Shown: piece by piece, positions 52,355 to 60,778 of the stretch
Numbering within the stretch: position 1 is the stretch's first letter
Layout of the letters: every line of letters starts with the position of its first letter
Source: Paenibacillus sp. Soil766
GTDB lineage: Bacteria; Bacillota; Bacilli; Paenibacillales; NBRC-103111
Assembly (NCBI RefSeq): GCF_001428105.1
Contig: NZ_LMSJ01000011.1
Location: forward strand, 62,001-126,000
Length of the DNA: 64,000 nucleotides
Direction of reading: 5' to 3'
Translations under genes and position numbers: made by a program
The notes under the pieces: generated by a model
Databases searched by the model: none
The model's input: only the letters and a program-made list of their open reading frames with translations
Told to the model about the DNA's origin: nothing

Positions 52355-53236
52355 ATGCGGGAAACCCGGTCTGATAAACTAATTGTGGGGCTCATCTACT
52401 TGATGCTGGTCATCGTTTCTGTTGTGGTCCTGTATCCGCTGCTATTCGTAGCAATCGCTTCAATTAGCAATCCGGAGGGGGTGCTTAGGGGGGAAGTGTG
52501 GCTCTGGCCAAAGGATATTACTTTTGTCGGCTATGATCGTCTTCTGCAAAACCCTGACATGATTAGAGGATACGCGAATACGATTACTTACACGATCGTA
52601 GGTACCGCGATCAATCTGGGCATGACGATAGCAGCGGCTTATCCACTTTCACGCAGCGATTTCAAGGGCAGAAATCTATTTATGGCGATTATCGTATTTA
52701 CTATGTTTTTCAGTGGGGGTATGATTCCAACCTACTTGCTTCTCAAAAATTTGGCTATGCTGAACACCTTCTGGGTCATGGTTATTCCAACCGCAGTATC
52801 TGTATGGAACATTTTAATTATGCGAACTTTCTTTACGACAGGGATGCCAAATGAAATCCAGGAAGCGGCTGTAATCGATGGCTGCTCCAATATGCAATTG
52901 TTACTCCGCATCGTGCTCCCTTTATCCATGCCGATCATTGCTGTTATGATCTTGTTCTACAGTGTTGGACATTGGAACGCTTATTTCAACGCTTTAATTT
53001 ATTTGAATGACCGTAACATGTACCCACTTCAGCTCTTTTTAAGGGAGATATTGGTGCAAGGGAATATGCAGGAAATGGTCAATGTAAGCGACGATTCCCT
53101 CATCCGGAGCATGATGGATGCCGAATCGATCAAATACGCAGCAGTTATTTTCGCAAACCTGCCTGTGCTCATTCTGTATCCTTTCCTTCAGAAGTATTTC
53201 GTGAAGGGAGTCATGATTGGTGCAATCAAAGGTTAG
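52355..53236 (+). CDS. Sugar ABC transporter permease, LplC type
   Basis: A permease of 293 residues, EAA loop IQEAAVIDGCSNMQLLLRIV, C-terminus KGVMIGAIKG. AAAGGAGATGG precedes the start. Channel partner of the 51383 product. Confidence 0.92.
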   Translation: MRETRSDKLIVGLIYLMLVIVSVVVLYPLLFVAIASISNPEGVLRGEVWLWPKDITFVGYDRLLQNPDMIRGYANTITYTIVGTAINLGMTIAAAYPLSRSDFKGRNLFMAIIVFTMFFSGGMIPTYLLLKNLAMLNTFWVMVIPTAVSVWNILIMRTFFTTGMPNEIQEAAVIDGCSNMQLLLRIVLPLSMPIIAVMILFYSVGHWNAYFNALIYLNDRNMYPLQLFLREILVQGNMQEMVNVSDDSLIRSMMDAESIKYAAVIFANLPVLILYPFLQKYFVKGVMIGAIKG

Positions 53237-53279
53237 CCGTGAGAGCAAAAGGAATGGAAAATTAGGGAGGTTAGGAAAA

Positions 53280-54908
53280 ATGAAGGGGAATAAAACAATA
53301 GGGATTATGGTTTCACTTGCGATGGCAACAGGCTTGTTAGCTGCGTGCAGCAACAAGCCGAGCAGTGAAGGAGATAATAAGCAGGGAACAAAGGTAGAAG
53401 AAGTTGCAAACTTGAATAAAATGGGCCTACCCATAGTGAATCAACCGATCTCTTTGACTTTCTTTACTGGGAAATCGCCGACGAACGGCAGCAACTTTGA
53501 AGAAACGCTCATTTGGAAAGAATATGCGAAGATGACGAATATGAACATCAAGTTCGACCTTATCCCCTTCGATGCACTGGTAGAGAAGCGGAATCTGGTG
53601 CTGGCTGGCGGCGACTATCCTGATGTTTTCTATACGGCGAAGCTGACCCCAGCAGACCTTACTCGGTACGGAAGTCAAGGCGTATTTGTTAAACTGAATG
53701 ATTTAATAGATAAATATGCACCAAATTTTAAACAATTAATGGATAAATACCCTAATTTGAAAAAAGGCTTGACGATGCCTGACGGAAATATTTATTCACT
53801 GCCTTCCTTCTATGACCCAAGCTTCTTATCCCTGCTAATCGGTTCGCCGATGTGGATCAACAATGAGTGGCTCGATAAGTTGAAAATGTCTGAGCCCAAA
53901 ACAACGGAGGAGTTCTATCAATACCTCAAGGCTGTCAAAAATACGGATTTGAATGGCAACGGCAAGTCCGATGAAATACCTTATTCGGGGGTGGGTACGG
54001 ATAGCTTGCTTGATCAATTAAAGGGAGCTTGGGGATTAGGCACTCGGGGTCTTGGCCATAAGTATGTCGATATTGATCCTGCAACGAATCAATTGCGCTT
54101 TATCAAAACAGATCTTAAGTATAAAGAACTCCTTCAGTACGTTAACAAGTTGTATGCTGATGGATTGGTGGATAAAGAAATATTTACAATCAAGTCAAGC
54201 GCATTGTATGCAAAAGGGCAGCAAAATACGCTGGGTACGACGATTGTGCCGAATCCAGCTACAGTCATGGGACAAAAGAATTTCATTGGCTTGGGTGCTT
54301 TAAAAGGTCCGGGTGGTGAGCATCTGTACGCGAATATCAAGGTTCCGATGGTCCATGTTGGCGCTTTTGCGATTACGAACAAAAACAAATATCCGGAAGC
54401 TTCGATTCGCTGGATGGATCACTTCTATAGTGATGAAGGTGCTAAGTTTTATTTTATGGGGCAGAAGGACGTAACATACAAAGAAACGCCTGATGGAAAC
54501 ATGGAGTATGTGAGCGATATAACAAAAAATCCACAAGGTTTAACCCAAGACCAAGCATCGGCTAAGTATTTCACATGGCTTGGGGGCGGTTATCCAGGAT
54601 TCGTGAAGGAGAAATATTTTAAAGGCTCAGAATCGCTTCCGGCAGCAATTGCTGCAAGCAAAAAAGCGGAACCGGATGCCGTCAAAGAGATCTGGAACAA
54701 TTTCAACTTCACCGAAGCGGAGATTGAAGTCATGTCTTCAGTTGGCAAGGATATTACGGATTACATAACGGAATCGGAAGCTAAGTTTATCAATGGAACC
54801 ATGCCGTTCAGTGAATGGGACAAATACACGGCTACGGTGAAGAAGATGGGACAAGACGAATATATGAAAATTTACAAAGCGGCATATGATCGATATAACA
54901 CGAAATAA
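53280..54908 (+). CDS. Extracellular solute-binding lipoprotein, LplA type
   Basis: A binding protein of about 542 residues. The frame extends back to 53217 inside the preceding gene, but ATG 53280 is chosen for AGGGAGGTTAGG before it and for a normal signal peptide. The lipobox LLAAC gives Cys23. It is larger than the other binding proteins in the window. The glycerophosphodiesterase gene that follows suggests a ligand that contains or yields a glycerophosphodiester, perhaps from teichoic acid or phospholipid head groups. Confidence 0.9.
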   Translation: MKGNKTIGIMVSLAMATGLLAACSNKPSSEGDNKQGTKVEEVANLNKMGLPIVNQPISLTFFTGKSPTNGSNFEETLIWKEYAKMTNMNIKFDLIPFDALVEKRNLVLAGGDYPDVFYTAKLTPADLTRYGSQGVFVKLNDLIDKYAPNFKQLMDKYPNLKKGLTMPDGNIYSLPSFYDPSFLSLLIGSPMWINNEWLDKLKMSEPKTTEEFYQYLKAVKNTDLNGNGKSDEIPYSGVGTDSLLDQLKGAWGLGTRGLGHKYVDIDPATNQLRFIKTDLKYKELLQYVNKLYADGLVDKEIFTIKSSALYAKGQQNTLGTTIVPNPATVMGQKNFIGLGALKGPGGEHLYANIKVPMVHVGAFAITNKNKYPEASIRWMDHFYSDEGAKFYFMGQKDVTYKETPDGNMEYVSDITKNPQGLTQDQASAKYFTWLGGGYPGFVKEKYFKGSESLPAAIAASKKAEPDAVKEIWNNFNFTEAEIEVMSSVGKDITDYITESEAKFINGTMPFSEWDKYTATVKKMGQDEYMKIYKAAYDRYNTK

Positions 54909-54920
54909 GGTGGGATCAAG

Positions 54921-55625
54921 ATGAAAGTATATGGTATCGCACACAGAGGCTGCCCTAACCGTTATCCTGAAAATACGCTGATTTCATTTAAGGAGGCAGT
55001 GAATCTCTCTTATTCCTATCTGGAACTGGATGTTCAGCTTAGCAAGGATGGCGTCCCCGTAATTATCCACGATACATCAGTGGACCGGATGACGAATGGG
55101 CACGGGCGGGTAAAGGATTTGACTTTGGATGAACTCAAGGAGCTGCGGATAGGGGGAACCGAGCAAATCCCTACTCTTGAAGAGGCCTTGACTTTGCTGA
55201 GGGATCAACTAATCATTGACATTGAACTTAAGCAGATGGGAAATCTATATCCAGGATTAGAAGAAAAGGTATTGACTATGGTAAAAGAGATGGGGATGTT
55301 GGATCAGGTGTTTTTTACATCCTTCGATCACTATTCCATGGTGAAGCTAAGACAGTTGGACCCTAAAGCTGAAATTGGGTTGATTAATCATAGTGCAAGC
55401 CCAGCCTTATTTCCGCTCCTAAAAGAGCTTAATGCCCGTTATCTGTCGATTAGTTTGAACTATGTAACTCCAGAGCTGATTCAACGTTGTGATCAGGAAA
55501 ACATAATCTTTATCCCTTATCCTGTTGACCGGGAAGAGGATATGCGGGATATGCTTCGCTATCCATCCGTACTCATTTGCACGAATGAGCTGGAAAGATG
55601 GGCTTCTATACTCTCAACAGGATAA
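54921..55625 (+). CDS. Glycerophosphodiester phosphodiesterase
   Basis: A 234-residue TIM-barrel enzyme without a signal peptide. The family motifs AHRG, PENT, ELDVQLSKDGVPVIIHD and the metal-binding Glu in IDIELK are visible. It hydrolyses glycerophosphodiesters to glycerol 3-phosphate and an alcohol. It is the last gene of the importer operon starting at 51383, twelve bases after the lipoprotein stop. Confidence 0.92.
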   Translation: MKVYGIAHRGCPNRYPENTLISFKEAVNLSYSYLELDVQLSKDGVPVIIHDTSVDRMTNGHGRVKDLTLDELKELRIGGTEQIPTLEEALTLLRDQLIIDIELKQMGNLYPGLEEKVLTMVKEMGMLDQVFFTSFDHYSMVKLRQLDPKAEIGLINHSASPALFPLLKELNARYLSISLNYVTPELIQRCDQENIIFIPYPVDREEDMRDMLRYPSVLICTNELERWASILSTG

Positions 55626-55636
55626 TAAGAGGTATA

Positions 55637-55685
55637 GAAAAAGAGTATGGATTAGATATCTAATCCTATGCTCTTTTTCTTTTTT
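55637..55685 (+). terminator. Strong terminator after the phosphodiesterase gene
   Basis: AAAAAGAG/CTCTTTTT flank the perfect palindrome GGATTAGATATCTAATCC (55649-55666), followed by T-runs. Confidence 0.92.
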
Positions 55686-55718
55686 TAACGATATGACATC
55701 AACTAGGAGGTTCGAACG

Positions 55719-55907
55719 TGATCAACGATACTTTATATCGCAGATTTATTGAAGTGACGAACAGCAGATAACACCGTGGTCGGTATTGAACAACAAGATT
55801 ATGAAATCAGTTGTTCAGATAAAAAGTTTATAAACGACCTAGAAGCAGGAGTTAATGTTTCCATCGACCTTATAACACTTCCTATCGTACGAGTAAAAGT
55901 CGGATAA
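55719..55907 (+). pseudogene. Decayed coding frame after AGGAGG
   Basis: AGGAGG at about 55705 precedes GTG 55719, which opens only 17 codons (ending ATNSR-like, TAA). A second frame, 55776-55907, encodes a 43-residue piece that ends at TAA inside the convergent lysR remnant. Together they look like the N- and C-terminal scraps of a deleted gene. I do not recognise the product. Confidence 0.3.
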
Positions 55908-56417
55908 TATAGGGTTCAGTAGCTATATCTTTTATAGTAACAACAGGTGAATCCCTTAAAGGATGAGATTCAGACATAACAACAAGCATTGAATCATGAA
56001 TTAATGGTTCGAATATTAATTCACTTGAATTGATAGAAATACCAAAATCTACACTGCCCTCTTTAACCCATTCAATAATGTCGTTATAATCCCCCTCAAA
56101 TACATGGAATTCGATCTTTGGAAACATTTCATTATATTTTTTAATAAGTCCAGGAAGCAGTTTTGCTATGAAACTCGGAAAGCAACCAATTTTGATTAGA
56201 CCAAATTCAAGGTCAACTAGTTCTCTTGCTTTCTGTTTAATGATTTCTTCCTGATTAAAAATTTCTCTTACATGAGGGAGTATAGATATACCAGCCTGAG
56301 TTATTTTTACAGTTCTATTCACCCGTTCAAATAATCTAATACCTAAATTTTTTTCTAATGCGGCAATGGAGTGGCTTACTGCAGACTGAGTCATATTTAA
56401 TTTTTCAGCGGCTTTGG
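55882..56417 (-). pseudogene. LysR-family regulator, truncated at both ends
   Basis: The minus strand encodes TKAAEKLNMTQSAVSHSI, the LysR helix-turn-helix, but the frame is closed by a stop right before it and lacks about 15-20 N-terminal residues. The effector domain begins normally (GLIKIGCFPSFIAKLLPGL) but ends after about 170 residues, against about 290-300 in the family. The last residues come from the neighbouring decayed frame. It is therefore a fragment with no likely function. Confidence 0.7.
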
Positions 56418-56961
56418 TGTGTCACATATTTGTTATTGAAAACAACATCGGAGGCAATTATTTTTGGTCCGCTATAGGTTGGGAAAAAAGAAGCGGCTTT
56501 TTTGTATATTCTAAAGATACTAAAGTGTAATCTGATCAAGAAATTACTACTTCCTTTAAACGGGAAACGATAGCGGAATAAAGTCAAAGCGGCAGCCGAC
56601 AAGACGATCGGCTGCCGTTGTTCGTTGAAGTAAAGGGCAGTTTCGCTCAACAAACTCTGCAGGATAGCGAAAAACTTTCTAACCATTAAAAAGATTACAA
56701 CGTGTCTTCTGTAAGACGCAAAGGAGGTTATCATGAAAAAACTTTGTTTATTATTCATTAAAATATAGAACTAGATTTAAAGCTTTGAATTGGTTCGCTA
56801 TTTAAGTAGTAAAAAAGTCATAGAGTCTATTGTTTTGTCCATGCATTGAAATTTTATGATCATATAATATTGGGAAACCAGAGAAAGTTACCATTAAAGA
56901 AAGAGAGGTTGTATATCGATTGCATGCTACTATGATCAAATTATACGGAGGTGTCAGGTTA
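56418..56961. other. Gene-free stretch with repeat-type hairpin and broken ORF starts
   Basis: The stretch has a perfect hairpin CGGCAGCCGA (56590-56599) / TCGGCTGCCG (56608-56617), followed by TTGTTCGTTGAAGTAAAGGG, related to the element at 59916. At 56721 a perfect AAAGGAGG ribosome site precedes ATG 56733, but the frame ends after 11 codons. This looks like the start of a lost gene. No other gene is supported on either strand. Confidence 0.45.
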
Positions 56962-58515
56962 TTGAGTAAACTTAGCGAGTTATTGGAAGAAATTTCAAAA
57001 TTGGGTATTTCTAATATCAAAAAAATTATTATCGAGTATTTTAATGGGAACGAACACGAATTAATATTCGACAAAAGCGATGGCGAAATTGAAAGAGTAT
57101 CCAAACTTGAGGAATTTTTAGAAGATACTGATTGGTTTCAAGTCAAGGTAGTTGAAATAAAAATGTACGATGGAGAAAAAATAGAATTGGAATTCCCTGG
57201 ATGTCCAGTAGGCCCGAAGGGTGCTAAAGGTGCTAAAGGTGCTAAAGGTGCTAAAGGTGCAACAGGAGTTACAGGAGCAACTGGAGCAGCAGGTGCAACA
57301 GGAGCAACTGGAGCAGCAGGTGCAACAGGAGCAACAGGAGCAACAGGAGCAACAGGAGTTACAGGAGCAACTGGAGCAGCAGGTGCAACAGGAGCAACTG
57401 GAGCAGCAGGTGCAACAGGAGCAGCAGGTGCAACAGGAGCAACAGGAGCAACAGGAGTTACAGGAGCAACTGGAGCAGCAGGTGCAACAGGAGCAACAGG
57501 AGTTACAGGAGTTACAGGAGTTACAGGAGCAACAGGAGCAACAGGAGCAACTGGACCCGGATGCATAGAACCTCTACCAATAGCGACTCAAATCGTTTAC
57601 GTAAATAAAGCTGGTAATGATGCGACTGCTGATGGTAGTGAGTGCCACCCCTTCTTGACAGTCACTGCAGCAATGGCATCGATCATAGATGCATCCCCAG
57701 CTAAGCGCTATGCAATCTCTATTGGTCCAGGTACGTATACTGAACCATTAATTCATCTTAAAGCAAACGTGCAATTGGTAGGAACCAGCACTTTATTAAC
57801 TCGATTAGCCATACCTTTTGATATTAATGATCCATCATGGTTTGAAACCGGATTTGTCAATGATAATCGCTCCGGATTTGTGGACCTTACTTTGTTAACT
57901 GCGCCGCTTGATTTTAACTTTGTGACAGCTAGCAGTTTTAGCGGGAAATTATTTTTTGTCAGTGTCAATTTAACTCCTGCTCCGATCTTTACAGCGCTAA
58001 CTACTTCTGTTAATCAAGTCAATATCCGTGATTCGATGCTATCTTCCGGCTACACTCAAAATGGAATTAACATGTTCTTGTTTGCTTCATTTGTCTCTAG
58101 TGGGGATATCATTATAAATTCACAATCAACGACAGATACTCAGCTGAATTTAGTAGGCGGGGGAATAAATGGAAATGTCATCATTAATGTTCAATCTGGT
58201 CATATTCCAATTGATCCATTAAATATAACTAGTTTTGCTATTACGGAGAACATTTTCAATCCTTTTCCTAATTCAGGAAGATTGGTTGTCAACGGAGTTA
58301 ATAATGTTATTACAAGAGTTAGGGCCACTGTTGATTCGATACCTATTCGCTCTCGAGTCACTCTCGTTGGAACTAATACAACATTAATACGAGTAGATGA
58401 TGCTTTCGGATTAGCTTACACACCTAGTAATCCAGCAAATTGGGTAGCACCTCCTCCGACTACAGTACAAGAAGCATTAGACAGAATAGCAGCCCAAATA
58501 GGTCTCATTCCATAA
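56962..58515 (+). CDS. Collagen-like GXY repeat protein, BclA-like
   Basis: About 517 residues, start TTG 56962 behind ACGGAGGTG. The upstream TTG 56920 is possible. An N-terminal domain (about 1-80, acidic and helical) is followed by about 39 collagen-type triplets (about 82-200), beginning [10 protein letters not shown] and continuing with GAT, GVT and GAA triplets. The C-terminal domain (about 205-517) resembles a pectin-lyase-like right-handed helix, starting [13 protein letters not shown]. Proteins with GAT/GVT triplets occur on spore exosporium filaments and on cell surfaces of Bacillales. No signal peptide is seen, which is usual for spore proteins assembled in the mother cell. No obvious terminator follows. 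Confidence 0.8.
   Translation: MSKLSELLEEISKLGISNIKKIIIEYFNGNEHELIFDKSDGEIERVSKLEEFLEDTDWFQVKVVEIKMYDGEKIELEFPGCPVGPKGAKGAKGAKGAKGATGVTGATGAAGATGATGAAGATGATGATGATGVTGATGAAGATGATGAAGATGAAGATGATGATGVTGATGAAGATGATGVTGVTGVTGATGATGATGPGCIEPLPIATQIVYVNKAGNDATADGSECHPFLTVTAAMASIIDASPAKRYAISIGPGTYTEPLIHLKANVQLVGTSTLLTRLAIPFDINDPSWFETGFVNDNRSGFVDLTLLTAPLDFNFVTASSFSGKLFFVSVNLTPAPIFTALTTSVNQVNIRDSMLSSGYTQNGINMFLFASFVSSGDIIINSQSTTDTQLNLVGGGINGNVIINVQSGHIPIDPLNITSFAITENIFNPFPNSGRLVVNGVNNVITRVRATVDSIPIRSRVTLVGTNTTLIRVDDAFGLAYTPSNPANWVAPPPTTVQEALDRIAAQIGLIP
57205..57556 (+). repeat. Minisatellite encoding the collagen triplets
   Basis: Tandem 9-mers and longer units of GGAGCAACA, GGAGCAACT, GGTGCAACA and GGAGTTACA type encode the GXY region. 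Repeats of this kind slip during replication, so the number of triplets may vary among strains. The antisense and shifted-frame ORFs over this region are artefacts of the repeats. Confidence 0.9.
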
Positions 58516-58960
58516 ACTCGAAGTACAAGGTATGAGGAAATTGCCATTGGTCTTACCTCACTTGATAATAGAGTCTAAGTCGATTTTCCTTAAAGTAGGG
58601 GAAATTGGCTTTTTTCTTGCAAATCATTTTCTAAGCGTATATTTTCGAAAATGTTGGCTGCTGAGATCGGGAAATCGATCAGTTTGGTCACGCAAAGGAA
58701 CTGGTAGCGGTTTCATATGATGTACGTGAAGTTTATTATGAGAATGACATACCAACTTAATGGATTTGGGTAAAAATGTTCTTAGTGTGAGAGTAAAGAA
58801 GACTTAGAATGGAAGCTAAATAATTCAATATGATGGTAATAACGGAACCTCCATTACACTAACTGGTGAATTATAGTTCAATCATCACACGACGCTTTGT
58901 ATGTTGAAGTAACGGGCAGCATTCCTATTATGTAGAAATGCGAGGTTTGAAGAACAAAAA
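58516..58960. other. Gene-free stretch with decayed frames
   Basis: Only short open stretches are visible, for example one ending YDVREVYYENDIPT near 58760. They have no starts or ribosome sites. A segment GTTGAAGTAACGGGCAGC at about 58900 resembles the repeat at 56620. No gene is supported. Confidence 0.35.
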
Positions 58961-59039
58961 GACTCCTTGGTATGATGTTAAAAGGATCCCGGTTGCTGGC
59001 CAGCGACAGATCCAATAACAATATCAAGGAGACTACACT

Positions 59040-59220
59040 ATGAATTCTACCCAAGTCACTCCGGCTACATTAATTATTGGTATAGACATCGCCAAATTTA
59101 ACCATGTGGCTAGAGCGCAAGACTTTCGCGGAGTCGAGTTTGGGAAGCCAATAGCGTTTGAGAACAGCTAGTAAGGCTTCGAGAAATTTGTAACTTGGTT
59201 CAGGACGATCATATTAGTAC
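59040..59220 (+). pseudogene. IS110-family transposase remnant
   Basis: ATG 59040, behind CAAGGAGACTACACT, encodes an N-terminus with LIIGIDIAKFNHVARAQD and FRGVEFGKPIAFENS, the start of the IS110-family DEDD transposase domain. Two stop codons (TAGTAA) interrupt the frame at about 59169-59174. The reading continues as GFEKFVTWFRTI and then stops matching. The rest of the roughly 400-residue transposase is missing. The preceding 60 bases, with GCTGGCCAGC, may be the left end of the element. Confidence 0.75.
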
Positions 59221-59226
59221 ATGAAT

Positions 59227-59793
59227 TTAAAGACGTTGCGGGATTTGTTCAAAGTTACTTCTTCTATGTAATATATAATAGGCAGCTAGGTAGAGAAGAA
59301 ATTGTATCGGAACTGAATAAGTGTATCTCCAGTTCTTAGGGTTGTAAACCCCCAACCAATGGAAAATTGGCTCCGCTATATAAGATGAAATTAATGCAAA
59401 TATCAGTGCTTTTAGATATAAATTCATTTTTGGTTTTGTTTGTAAAAAGAGCATTAAAGTAACAGGCATTAGTGTTACATCCCAAGGAAAGTACGTTGGA
59501 ATTATGGGAATAACATTAAATCTATAGTGCCACAAAGAGAATTGATCCCCTAGTACATCTGTAGTCAATGAAAATGCCATAACCATGAGCCCAACATAAA
59601 GTAACCTGTCAGTGCTTTCTTTTGGTCTAACTAAGAACCAAATAACCCATGGAAGCAACGTTAGTACGACCCCCATCCACCACAAAGCTGAAAATAATTC
59701 GTATTCAGCCCATATCGTTATCTTCTCACTTATTACGTCTTCTGCCTTTTCAGCATTGGAATCTATAAGTTCAATTATTTTCTGTTTATCCAC
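59227..59793 (-). CDS. CBO0543-like membrane protein
   Basis: A 188-residue protein with about five membrane segments. The pattern of conserved tryptophans and prolines, for example WHYRFNVIPIIPTYFPWD, is that of the CBO0543 family of unknown function common in Bacillales. The minus-strand start has GGGGGGACTATGTG before it. Its 3' end abuts the IS110 remnant. Confidence 0.75.
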   Translation of the reverse strand: MDKQKIIELIDSNAEKAEDVISEKITIWAEYELFSALWWMGVVLTLLPWVIWFLVRPKESTDRLLYVGLMVMAFSLTTDVLGDQFSLWHYRFNVIPIIPTYFPWDVTLMPVTLMLFLQTKPKMNLYLKALIFALISSYIAEPIFHWLGVYNPKNWRYTYSVPIQFLLYLAAYYILHRRSNFEQIPQRL

Positions 59794-60090
59794 ATAGTCC
59801 CCCCCTAATCTATGCGTATTATGTCCATTTACTGGAGATTTATTTAAGTACTGTGTCGGATAACGAGGTTAGTCGTTAAACTAACGGAACACTGCAGCTC
59901 AATAGAAAATAAGGAGAAGGCTGCCGACAGCATAGAGCGGCAGCCTTCTTAACTAACTGGCAGTAGAGCGTGGCAGGAAAGTATCAAAAATGTGTGTTTT
60001 CGAAAGTTATGTGAAACAATGGCAGTTAATAAAAAAGAAAAGAGGAGGCATTTAGATGAATAATCTTTAAGTCTATTTTAAATTATTGTA
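59794..60090. repeat. Repeat-type hairpin region, no gene
   Basis: GAAGGCTGCCG (59916-59926) and CGGCAGCCTTC (59938-59948) form a perfect 11-bp stem with T-rich tail. Flanking words (CTAACGGAAC, TAACTGGCAG) resemble those around the hairpin at 56590. A strong GAGGAGG at about 60046 precedes an ATG whose frame ends after three codons, a broken gene start again. Confidence 0.5.
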
Positions 60091-60122
60091 TCATCTAATT
60101 AGACTTTCATCTAATTAGATGA
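60091..60122 (+). promoter_or_regulatory. Duplicated palindromic operator
   Basis: TCATCTAATTAG occurs at 60091 and again at 60107. The second copy forms the perfect 16-bp palindrome TCATCTAATTAGATGA (60107-60122). It lies just upstream of the 60153 gene and looks like a TetR- or MarR-type repressor site. Confidence 0.5.
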
Positions 60123-60152
60123 TTGTAAAATCTTTCGAGAGAAGTGGTGAAA

Positions 60153-60755
60153 ATGAGTACAGATTTTTACATTGTTAGGCATGCTATAAAAGAAAAAAAT
60201 ATTGGCGATGTCTCTATTACAGCCGAGGGTGTAAAGCAAGCACATGCGACAGCAAGCTATTTTAAACAAATACATATATCTAGAATATTTAGTAGTCCAC
60301 TCAACAGAGCAAAACAGACCGCTCAGATTATTGGAAATGCAATAAGAATACCTATTATTGAGGATGCTCGCTTACGAGAGCGTGCTAATTGGGGAGACAT
60401 GCCAGGACAAACTTTCCAGGAATTCGTTGAAATGTGCGATTTATGCACGAAGGACAGGGATTTCTCGCCTCCTATTGGAGATTCCGCAAGAAGAGCTGGT
60501 GAGCGTTTATCTTCATTCATATTAGAAATATCAGCCCAATATCCACAGGAAAGTACTTTCATAGTGACCCACGGTGGTTTGATTACAGACTTTTTATTAA
60601 ATGAATTTTCTCAAGAAGAGCTCAATAATAAACATCCGAATTTTATAATTGAACAAAGCAATCTGGTTCCAGAGTGCTCTATTACTAAAATAAGACATGA
60701 TGCTGAAGGACTTCAATTTGTTGATTTTGCTAATAGTACTCACATGCATTGTTAA
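60153..60755 (+). CDS. Histidine phosphatase family protein
   Basis: About 200 residues of the phosphoglycerate mutase-like family. The catalytic RHA motif is at the N-terminus (IVRHAIKEKN), the second Arg lies in SPLNRAKQTAQ, and the second catalytic His in VTHGG. The start ATG 60153 is preferred over GTG 60144 or 60147 by ribosome-site spacing. It is followed after 23 bases by the kinase-like gene at 60779. The substrate is unknown. Confidence 0.85.
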   Translation: MSTDFYIVRHAIKEKNIGDVSITAEGVKQAHATASYFKQIHISRIFSSPLNRAKQTAQIIGNAIRIPIIEDARLRERANWGDMPGQTFQEFVEMCDLCTKDRDFSPPIGDSARRAGERLSSFILEISAQYPQESTFIVTHGGLITDFLLNEFSQEELNNKHPNFIIEQSNLVPECSITKIRHDAEGLQFVDFANSTHMHC

Positions 60756-60778
60756 TCTGCTAGAGGGGTGAAGAAATC

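Noticed and set aside
56802..57104. A 100-codon minus-strand ORF overlapping the start of the collagen-like gene.
   Set aside because: It has no ribosome site and low-complexity AT-driven composition, and it conflicts with the well-supported plus-strand gene.
57205..57556. Regular short repeats that might suggest a CRISPR array.
   Set aside because: Units are contiguous multiples of nine bases in one reading frame that encode GXY triplets. There are no unique spacers.
57138..57566. A 142-codon minus-strand ORF and a 115-codon shifted-frame ORF over the collagen repeat.
   Set aside because: Both are low-complexity readings of the same tandem repeat, rich in Pro/Val/Ala or Gln/Leu. They have no ribosome site.
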